NCBI GenBank assembly: GCA_002338445.1 | Contig: DDII01000070.1 | Location: 1-11,658 of the forward strand | Direction of reading: 5' to 3' | Length of the DNA stretch: 11,658 nt | From: Cellvibrionales bacterium UBA1854 | GTDB lineage: Bacteria > Pseudomonadota > Gammaproteobacteria > Pseudomonadales > Porticoccaceae | Part shown: piece after piece, positions 1 to 5,663 of the stretch | Layout of the letters: every line of letters starts with the position of its first letter | How positions within the stretch are numbered: position 1 is the first letter of the stretch | Notes under the pieces: generated by a model | Seen by the model: the letters and a program-made list of their open reading frames with translations, nothing else | What the model was told of the DNA's origin: nothing | Databases searched by the model: none | Made by a program: the position numbers and the translations under genes

Positions 1-111
1 TTTACTGAAACCTTTCTCAATAATGTCTTTATTATGGATGATAGGAATAATCCGGCCTCTAAACCTCCTGCAGCCCCTAAGACAAAACATCATCACTCAC
101 ACGTGTTGTGA
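1..111 (+). CDS. Possible 3' tail of an upstream gene (partial, unrecognised)
   Basis: Frame 1 is open from the window edge to a TGA at 109-111. It gives 36 residues: a start resembling a folded end (FTETFLNNVFIMDD), then a Pro/Ala-rich hydrophilic stretch (NNPASKPPAAPK) and a His-rich end. That composition suits the C-terminal tail of a real protein, but I recognise no family. Frame 2 is also open to about base 121, so openness alone proves nothing over this length. A small stem (97-101 with 107-111) overlaps the stop codon and has no T-run after it, so it is not a clear terminator. Low confidence; sequence upstream of the window would decide. Confidence 0.35.
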   Translation, partial: FTETFLNNVFIMDDRNNPASKPPAAPKTKHHHSHVL

Positions 112-246
112 ATCCGGGTAATTAAGTAATGTTGGCACAATTACCAATTTTATAGTTTAGGCGGGTTTAAAAACGCTCACTGGAAGGCAAAAGGATGCCC
201 ATCCGAAGATGGTTGGGTTTCACTAGATTATTATGCAAAGAATATT

Positions 247-275
247 TTGACTGGTAACAGAAAGTCCCGTATATT
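247..275 (+). promoter_or_regulatory. Sigma70-type promoter for the methyltransferase gene
   Basis: The -35 box TTGACT (247-252) and -10 box TATATT (270-275) are separated by exactly 17 bases, and each matches consensus at 5 of 6 positions. Transcription would start near 282, leaving a leader of about 27 bases before the ATG at 309. The region from 112 to 246 holds no gene I can support, only a weak CCATC/GATGG hairpin at 199-212. Confidence 0.6.
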
Positions 276-308
276 TTCGGTTTTTTTATAGGTCCATAAA
301 AAGGAAGG

Positions 309-968
309 ATGAGAGATAGCTTTAGGGCCTTACGTTTCCGTAGACTGATCAGAAATGTATATGATAAAAGATTCTTAAAATATGGGTGTCAACCTCACGG
401 AGTATTTTGGTCCGATTCGGGTCGACAGAAAAGTCGATTTAAGATTATTGAGAACCAAATGTCAGCGTTGGTGCCGTCAGGAATCGTTAAAATCGCTGAT
501 ATTGGTTGCGGCTACGGGTCTCTGGCAGGTTACATGCGAGAGACCCCCAACTGCTCAAGATTTGTCTACACAGGATATGACATTAATCCAACTCTCATAG
601 CTGCTTGCCAACAATATTCGCACTTACCCTCAAAGTCATTTGTCATAGGTGATTGTCCCACGGAGCTCGTTGATTTCTCTGTCATGTCTGGCACTTACAA
701 CATGGCAGTCACTAAAGACCTTATACACTGGGAGCGCTACATGTTTCGGTGTCTGGCGAAGTGCTGGGATCAGTCTCGAATAGGCATGATTTTTAATGTT
801 TTGGTTGCTGATAAATCCCATATCAGTGATGGAATGCTTTACCACTGTGAAGTCGATAAGTTGCGAAGGCGCTGTATAAAGCAATTTGGCACAACTCGTA
901 TAATTCGAGAGAGAAGTCTTCCGCGTGATGCCACATTGGTGGTTACTCGGCAGAAGTTCTCGGGATGA
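309..968 (+). CDS. Class I SAM-dependent methyltransferase, substrate unknown
   Basis: The product has 219 residues and a Rossmann-type methyltransferase core. Motif I is DIGCGYGS at residues 64-71 (SAM-binding glycine loop). The acidic end of strand 2 is GYDIN at 89-93, which should hold the ribose hydroxyls. A further GDC sits at 114-116 where the adenine-contacting acidic residue is usual. The C-terminal half (KDLIHW, then RIGMIFNVL) resembles small stand-alone SAM methyltransferases found near surface-polysaccharide or unknown loci. I cannot name the substrate. The N-terminus is basic (RALRFRRLIR). The ATG at 309 follows an in-frame TAA at 297-299. The purine-rich AAGGAAGG (301-308) abuts it, an unusually tight Shine-Dalgarno spacing. 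A 17-bp-spaced promoter lies just upstream, so it is probably a single-gene unit. Its last 26 bp overlap the convergent msrAB gene. No signal peptide is seen, so it should be cytoplasmic. Confidence 0.8.
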   Translation: MRDSFRALRFRRLIRNVYDKRFLKYGCQPHGVFWSDSGRQKSRFKIIENQMSALVPSGIVKIADIGCGYGSLAGYMRETPNCSRFVYTGYDINPTLIAACQQYSHLPSKSFVIGDCPTELVDFSVMSGTYNMAVTKDLIHWERYMFRCLAKCWDQSRIGMIFNVLVADKSHISDGMLYHCEVDKLRRRCIKQFGTTRIIRERSLPRDATLVVTRQKFSG

Positions 969-2217
969 AGTCTAGAACCGTTGCGTTTATGCAGTACCGC
1001 AGTGCTCCTGCCGGACCGTCCGAAAAGACATGTCCAAGGTGGATATCAGAACTAACCGACCGAATCTCAGTGCGAATCATTCCATAGCTGATATCTCTTT
1101 TTTCGTAGACCGCTCCATCAACAGGTTTTGTGAATGATAACCAACCGGTTTTTGAGTCAAAACGATCATCGGTATCAAAGAGAGCGGCACCGCTCAGCTT
1201 ATCAACAAAAACGCCATCTTTAACGCTTTTGAAAATCTCATATTCTTTGCAAAACCTTTTGTCTGTACCATTTTCAAAAGCGACTTGGAATACCTTTTCA
1301 CCACCAAGCGCGAATTTCCCAAGAGCATAATAAAAGTCCTTTGGTTCCATATATCCTTGAAAGCCAAATACTTCAGTTCCTTCTTCGAGGAAAATTATCG
1401 TTGGCGTTGCCCACGTTGGGGTCTTTATCTCCAAATCAACCACTTGACCCGCTGTTCTGTATGAAATTGGAATCGGTCCGGCGTATTGATTTGTAATATT
1501 GTTCCTGAGTTTTTCGCAGTAAGGACAATAACCAACACTCTCTATGATAAGAATTTGCTTTCCTGCTAAAAGTGCCTCATTGGAGGTGGTCTCCGTTTCG
1601 GTAGCGTTAAAGAAAACCCCAGTTGAGTTGTCTGGGCAGTAGCCATTTGGATTTTTTTGGAGATAATCTTGGTGGTAAGACTCTGCCGAAGTGAATTGGG
1701 TTAGCGGGGTAATCTCGGTCACGATTTGCCCAAATCCGGCCTTTGATAGGAGTATTTGGTATTCTGTAAGCGTCTTGTTTGCGACTTTTATCTGTTCCAA
1801 GTCAGTGGTAAGTATCATTGACCTGTACTGAGTACCTATGTCATTCCCCTGCCGATTTACTTGAGTAGGGTCGTGGTACTCAAAAAAAGATTCTAAGATG
1901 GCTCTCAAGTTGACGACGTTGGCATTGTATGTGATACGTACTACCTCTGTGTGATTGTTGGGATTCATTCGATTTGATGGAAGTGTTATTGCCTGATAAG
2001 TCGCGTCCACCCCTTGACCATTCGCGTAGCCAGAGACCACGTCTATTACGCCTACTATTTCGGAAAACATCTTTTCTACACCCCAGAAGCACCCAGCTCC
2101 AACCACGATACTTCTTTTGTTATAAGTCGCCTGCGCTTCGTCTACAGATGCTTGAGCAGACACCGAAACCATAGTACTTGCCATTAATATAACTCCCAAG
2201 TGATTCCACATTATCAA
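943..2217 (-). CDS. msrAB: Exported MsrA-thioredoxin-MsrB fusion, methionine sulfoxide reductase
   Basis: The 424-residue protein should reduce both S and R epimers of methionine sulfoxide in oxidised envelope proteins. Residues 1-23 look like a signal peptide (hydrophobic core, cleavage near SAQA), though the n-region lacks Lys/Arg. Residues 36-205 are MsrA: GCFWG with catalytic Cys43, HDPTQVNRQGNDIGTQYRS, and a second Cys194 in NPNGYC. Residues 218-303 are thioredoxin-like: CPYC (231-234) and a cis-Pro-type TPT (271-273). Residues 315-420 are MsrB: FDSKTGW, HLGHVFSDGP (393-402) and RYCIN with catalytic Cys409. The CxxC zinc pairs are absent. The usual resolving Cys in the DSGCGW-type motif is Thr here, with another Cys at 323. 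Neisseria PilB has Trx-MsrA-MsrB; here Trx is in the middle. The TTG at 2217 has GGGAA seven bases upstream; the ATG at 2211 is the alternative. The gene is convergent with the methyltransferase and divergent from djlA. Confidence 0.9.
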   Translation of the reverse strand: MIMWNHLGVILMASTMVSVSAQASVDEAQATYNKRSIVVGAGCFWGVEKMFSEIVGVIDVVSGYANGQGVDATYQAITLPSNRMNPNNHTEVVRITYNANVVNLRAILESFFEYHDPTQVNRQGNDIGTQYRSMILTTDLEQIKVANKTLTEYQILLSKAGFGQIVTEITPLTQFTSAESYHQDYLQKNPNGYCPDNSTGVFFNATETETTSNEALLAGKQILIIESVGYCPYCEKLRNNITNQYAGPIPISYRTAGQVVDLEIKTPTWATPTIIFLEEGTEVFGFQGYMEPKDFYYALGKFALGGEKVFQVAFENGTDKRFCKEYEIFKSVKDGVFVDKLSGAALFDTDDRFDSKTGWLSFTKPVDGAVYEKRDISYGMIRTEIRSVSSDIHLGHVFSDGPAGALRYCINATVLDFIPRTSAE

Positions 2218-2269
2218 ATACTTATTCCCATATATTTTTTTACGTCATCCCATTAGACTGTGGACTGAT

Positions 2270-2298
2270 ATATTACAAACTTTTGTAGGACAGGTGAA
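2270..2298 (-). promoter_or_regulatory. Candidate promoter of msrAB
   Basis: Read on the minus strand, TTCACC (2298-2293) and TAATAT (2275-2270) lie 17 bases apart, each matching consensus at 4 of 6 positions. Placement about 50 bases before the msrAB start is reasonable. The boxes are only moderate and the region is AT-rich, so chance occurrence is possible. No convincing djlA promoter was found in the rest of this divergent gap (2299-2487). Confidence 0.3.
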
Positions 2299-2487
2299 TT
2301 TCATTTTTAGGAGCTCTCTCTGCGTCATTCGTTTTTACCTGTTTCGCTTTTAAACTTTGAGAAGCAAACATGCTATTTTTCAAAAATATTTGATAACTGC
2401 TTTGAATGAGTTTACGTGGTGTTAGCGTAATTTCCACAAGTTGCAACATCTCCAGTAATTTTTAATGAAATTTAAGAGGAATTTAAT

Positions 2488-3273
2488 GTGATTGGAAAAT
2501 TTATTGCTGGTTTGAGCGGTTGGTTTATTGCTGGTCCTTTGGGTGCTGTTTTGGGGGTTTTCTTGGGGCATCAGTTCGATCGCGGATTTAGCAATTTTTT
2601 TATCCCCATAAGTGAGGGAGAACGTCATAAAATTCGGGAGATTTTTTTTTCTACACTATTCAGTCTGCTAGGACATCTAGCGAAAAGCGATGGACACATT
2701 TCCCAAGCTGAGATCGCTCTCACGGAAGATATGATGACGAACCTTGGATTGAGCGCTGAGCGGAAACAAGAGGCTATTAAATTTTTTAAAATTGGTGCAG
2801 CGACAGATTTTTCTGTTCAGTTTTGCGTTAAGTCATTCGTGCAAGTAAGTAATAGGCATGTCAATCTCAAAAATCAGCTTCTTAGTTATCTGATTTCACT
2901 CGCTTTAGCAGACGGCGAGCTCCACTCCCAGGAAGAGTCTATTCTCCGAATGGTTGCAATTGATTTAGGTTTCTCGAAAAGTAATTTCGAAGAATTGATT
3001 AGGATGATCGGTGCTCAAACCCACTTTGGCAAACTTGGCTCAAGCATGACGAGTCAAGATAAACTATCCGACGCCTATTCTGCTCTTGGAGTCGCATCAA
3101 CCAGTTCTGATATGGCGATAAAAAAAGCATATAGAAAGTTAGTCAGTCAGAATCATCCAGATAAGTTGATTGGACAGGGTGTTCCCGACGATATAATAAA
3201 ACTGGCTACCGAGAGAACTCAAAAAATTCAGATGGCTTATGACCTTATATCTGAATCTAGAAAAAGTAAATAA
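2488..3273 (+). CDS. djlA: DjlA-type membrane-anchored DnaK co-chaperone (TerB + J domain)
   Basis: The 261-residue protein is close to E. coli DjlA (271) and has the same layout. A single N-terminal membrane segment lies at residues 6-28, Gly-rich and ending in the DjlA-like GHQFDR. A TerB-like helical domain follows at about 45-180, with its two acidic repeats AKSDGHISQAEI (65-76) and ALADGELHSQEE (139-150). The C-terminal J domain spans about 193-258 with the essential HPD at 223-225 inside NHPDKL. The J domain should stimulate DnaK ATPase at the inner membrane face; DjlA in E. coli is linked to envelope stress signalling. The start is GTG at 2488, preceded by AAGAGGA (2474-2480) at 7-base spacing. 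An ATG at 2486 is out of frame and reads straight into TGA. The linker before the J domain is shorter than in E. coli. It lies just upstream of the tRNA promoter with no clear terminator between them. Confidence 0.93.
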   Translation: MIGKFIAGLSGWFIAGPLGAVLGVFLGHQFDRGFSNFFIPISEGERHKIREIFFSTLFSLLGHLAKSDGHISQAEIALTEDMMTNLGLSAERKQEAIKFFKIGAATDFSVQFCVKSFVQVSNRHVNLKNQLLSYLISLALADGELHSQEESILRMVAIDLGFSKSNFEELIRMIGAQTHFGKLGSSMTSQDKLSDAYSALGVASTSSDMAIKKAYRKLVSQNHPDKLIGQGVPDDIIKLATERTQKIQMAYDLISESRKSK

Positions 3274-3327
3274 GTTGTCTGTTAATAATACTAATGTTTT
3301 ATTCCCTGTTTGAAACGCGTGAGTCGG

Positions 3328-3356
3328 TTGACCTTGCGCCTTGGTCTTTCTATAAT
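3328..3356 (+). promoter_or_regulatory. Strong sigma70 promoter of tRNA-fMet and the nus operon
   Basis: TTGACC (3328-3333) and a perfect TATAAT (3351-3356) are spaced 17 bases apart. The discriminator after the -10 is GC-rich (GCGCGTCC), typical of stable-RNA promoters under stringent (ppGpp) control. Transcription should start near 3363, about 57 bases before the tRNA. The precursor leader contains a hairpin, CAGACC (3384-3389) with GGTCTG (3398-3403). No good promoter lies between the tRNA and rimP, so this one probably also feeds the operon. Confidence 0.75.
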
Positions 3357-3419
3357 GCGCGTCCTGGGGCATGAAGGGCGTGGCAGACCCACCTTTTGGT
3401 CTGACATCGTAAGTTTTGA

Positions 3420-3496
<77 letters not shown>

Positions 3497-3586
3497 ATTA
3501 GCAAGAGTGTATGACATTGATCAAGTGTTGACAGCTTTCCCCTTTGGCTGGCAGTCTGTAATATGTTTTGACGCTTGAGGACGTAA

Positions 3587-3610
3587 CCAAGGTCTTAATA
3601 TGGATCTTGG
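3587..3610 (+). promoter_or_regulatory. Leader stem-loop upstream of rimP
   Basis: CCAAGGTC (3587-3594) pairs with GATCTTGG (3603-3610) over 8 bp with one G-U, leaving an 8-base loop. It lies 19 bases before the terminator hairpin, so the two form a tandem-hairpin leader between tRNA-fMet and rimP. The layout suggests attenuation or processing control of the operon, an inference from position only. Confidence 0.5.
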
Positions 3611-3629
3611 AAAGTGGGAGACTGTTGTG

Positions 3630-3652
3630 ATGGGCCAGATGGCCCATTTTTT
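3630..3652 (+). terminator. Intrinsic terminator/attenuator between tRNA-fMet and rimP
   Basis: ATGGGCC (3630-3636) and GGCCCAT (3641-3647) form a 7-bp stem with loop AGAT, followed by T3647-T3652. This is a textbook Rho-independent terminator. Because rimP lies only 23 bases on and no separate promoter is evident, it probably acts as an attenuator. Some transcripts would end after the tRNA and some read through into rimP-nusA, giving NusA a way to control its own operon. Confidence 0.8.
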
Positions 3653-3675
3653 ATGTGCAGAAAGAGAGGATAATT

Positions 3676-4134
3676 TTGAGAATCGGAAAAATCGCATTAA
3701 AGCAGCTTTTAAGTCCGATTGTTGAAGCCTTGGGATTCCAGTTGTGGGGGATTGAAATTGAAAATAACAAAAGCATCGCATTGCTTCGCGTATATATAGA
3801 TTTGGCTGATAATTTCATTTCAGTGGATGATTGTGCGGTGGTAAGTAAGCATATTGTCGCGATTCTGAATGTGGAGGAGGTATTTGTCGGAAAATATACT
3901 CTGGAGGTATCTTCTCCCGGTGTAGAAAGACCATTGTATGATTTGGCGCACTTCGAATCGTTCGTGGGGCATGATATAGCTTTGAAGCTTAGATTCGCAC
4001 ATGGAAATAGAAAAAATTTTAAAGGTTGTTTGCATGGTGTGGAGGGAGAAGAGATAGTTGTGCGCATTGATAACAGTGAGTATCTTTTTCCTTTTGAAAA
4101 TATTGATCGGGCAAATGTAATCGCAAAATTCTAA
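3676..4134 (+). CDS. rimP: Ribosome maturation factor RimP
   Basis: RimP binds the free 30S subunit and assists its assembly in the cytoplasm. The product has 152 residues, the normal family size. The N-terminal domain begins LKQLLSPIVEALGF and continues to the family signature YTLEVSSPGVERPL; the C-terminal SH3-like domain ends with PFENIDRANV. I chose TTG at 3676. AGAGAGGA (3663-3670) is 5 bases upstream, and the product then starts at the family's usual position. An in-frame ATG at 3655 has no Shine-Dalgarno and abuts the terminator T-run, so it is unlikely. First protein gene of the operon; nusA begins 19 bases after the stop. Confidence 0.95.
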   Translation: MRIGKIALKQLLSPIVEALGFQLWGIEIENNKSIALLRVYIDLADNFISVDDCAVVSKHIVAILNVEEVFVGKYTLEVSSPGVERPLYDLAHFESFVGHDIALKLRFAHGNRKNFKGCLHGVEGEEIVVRIDNSEYLFPFENIDRANVIAKF

Positions 4135-4153
4135 TATTCGTGAGGTTGTGGCA

Positions 4154-5635
4154 GTGAATAAAGAGATTCTAATGGTGACTGAGGCTGTCTCCAATGAAAA
4201 GGGGGTTGAGAGAGAGATTATATTTCAAGCTATTGAGCAAGCTTTGGAAATGGCCACCAAGAAAAGGTTTGAAGAGGGAGCCAATATTCGTGTAGTCATA
4301 GATCGAGACACAGGCAGTTACGAGTCGTTCCGATGGTGGGAAGTTGTTGCCGATGACGTATTGGCAGAATTGGGGACTCAATTCACCACCGAGGAAGCCC
4401 ATGAAAAAGATCCTGATCTAAATGTTGGTGACTTATACGAAGAGCGAGTAGACAATGCTAAATTCGGGCGTATAGCCGCGCAGGCAGCAAAGCAAGTCAT
4501 AGTCCAACGTGTGAAAGAGGCAGAGCGAGAAATTATCGTTGATCGATTTAAACACCGTGTTGGCGAGCTCCTTAACGGCACGGTTAAAAAAGTTACCCGA
4601 GAACATGTAATTATTGATTTTGGGGACAATGCAGAGGGTCTTTTGCCGAGGGAGCAGCTGGTTGGTCGTGAAATATTTAGGATAAATGATAGGACTAGAA
4701 CGATTTTGACGGCCATCAGAGAAGATACACGTGGTCCCCAACTGCTTGTGTCAAGAACCTCGCCCGACATGCTAATTCAGCTTTTTAGAATTGAAGTTCC
4801 TGAAATAGCGGAGGGCATAATAGAAATTAAGGGCGCAGCGAGGGATCCTGGTCAAAGGGCCAAGATAGCGGTCAAGAGTAAAGATGCTCGTATAGATCCA
4901 GTTGGGGCTTGCGTAGGAATGAGAGGTGCCCGAGTTCAGGCTGTGTCGAGTGATCTTGACGATGAAAGAGTTGACATTGTTTTGTGGGATGATAATCCAG
5001 CACAACTTGTAATTAATGCCATGGCGCCTGCTGAAGTGGGTTCTATTGTGGTAGATGAGGAGTCGCATTCAATGGATGTCGCAGTTAATGAAGAAAATCT
5101 AGCGCAGGCGATTGGCAAAGGTGGTCAAAACGTTCGGCTTGCATCTGAGCTTACCGGTTGGAATATAAATGTAATGACCTTGGAAGATGCCGAAGATAAG
5201 CAAATGCAGGAAGCGACAGATATTGTGAATACCTTCATGCAGGAACTCGATATCGGAGAGGATATTGCTATCGTGCTTGTAGAGGAGGGATTTACTAGTG
5301 TAGAGGAAGTAGCATATGTTCCACTTGATGAAATTAGCGCAATTGAGGGCTTTGATCAAGATCTATCCCAAGAATTGCGCGCTCGTGCTAAGGATGCTCT
5401 CCTCACAATGGCACTTGTTAGTGAGGAAAAATTAACTAGCTCTGTTCCGGCAGATGATTTACTTAATATGGAGGGAATGGACAGAAGTCTTGCCCATAAA
5501 TTGGCCGCCAAGAACATCATTACAATGGAAGATCTTGCGGAGCAAGCGGTAGATGACATATCAGATATTGATAATTTGAGTAATCAACGTGCGGCCGAAT
5601 TGATAATGACGGCCCGCGCACCTTGGTTTGAGTGA
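4154..5635 (+). CDS. nusA: Transcription termination/antitermination factor NusA
   Basis: NusA binds RNA polymerase and modulates pausing, Rho-independent termination and rRNA antitermination. The product has 493 residues (E. coli 495). The N-terminal polymerase-binding domain covers 1-130, beginning MNKEILMVTEAVSNEKGV. An S1 domain lies near 133-200 (NGTVKKVTREHVIIDFG). KH1 and KH2 lie near 225-345, the latter with AIGKGGQNVRLASE. Two acidic repeat domains follow at about 360-425 and 430-493 (DLLNMEGMDRSLAHKLAA); this AR1-AR2 tail is typical of gammaproteobacteria and contacts the alpha subunit C-terminal domain. The GTG at 4154 gives the family's standard start with GAGG (4142-4145) at 8 bases. 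The GTG at 4148 would leave only 2 bases of spacing. Autogenous control through the leader terminator at 3630 is plausible. Confidence 0.98.
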   Translation: MNKEILMVTEAVSNEKGVEREIIFQAIEQALEMATKKRFEEGANIRVVIDRDTGSYESFRWWEVVADDVLAELGTQFTTEEAHEKDPDLNVGDLYEERVDNAKFGRIAAQAAKQVIVQRVKEAEREIIVDRFKHRVGELLNGTVKKVTREHVIIDFGDNAEGLLPREQLVGREIFRINDRTRTILTAIREDTRGPQLLVSRTSPDMLIQLFRIEVPEIAEGIIEIKGAARDPGQRAKIAVKSKDARIDPVGACVGMRGARVQAVSSDLDDERVDIVLWDDNPAQLVINAMAPAEVGSIVVDEESHSMDVAVNEENLAQAIGKGGQNVRLASELTGWNINVMTLEDAEDKQMQEATDIVNTFMQELDIGEDIAIVLVEEGFTSVEEVAYVPLDEISAIEGFDQDLSQELRARAKDALLTMALVSEEKLTSSVPADDLLNMEGMDRSLAHKLAAKNIITMEDLAEQAVDDISDIDNLSNQRAAELIMTARAPWFE

Positions 5636-5663
5636 CAACGCGGACATTGATAGAGGATTACCG

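Noticed and set aside
97..111. Palindromic ACACGTGT inside a small stem at the possible gene end
   Set aside because: Only 5 bp of stem and no T-run, so not a terminator; no evidence for a binding site.
2374..2388. Perfect palindrome TATTTTT-C-AAAAATA upstream of djlA
   Set aside because: Short and made only of A/T apart from the centre, in an AT-rich gap; expected by chance and not tied to a known operator.
3528..3564. TTGACA (3528-3533) with TAATAT (3559-3564) as a second nus operon promoter
   Set aside because: The spacer would be 25 bases, far outside the usual range, and no better -10 lies at 15-19 bases.
3655..3675. ATG at 3655 as the rimP start
   Set aside because: It abuts the terminator T-run, lacks a Shine-Dalgarno, and adds residues not seen at the start of the family.
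4378..4770. 130-residue antisense open frame in nusA, and similar ones in infB, truB and pnp
   Set aside because: They are shadows of strongly conserved genes, with no ribosome sites and low-complexity Ser/Arg-rich products.
5628..5663. TTG at 5628 as the infB start, overlapping nusA
   Set aside because: The ATG at 5664 has a good AGAGGA at 6 bases and gives the normal IF2 N-terminus; the extra 12 residues have no family counterpart.
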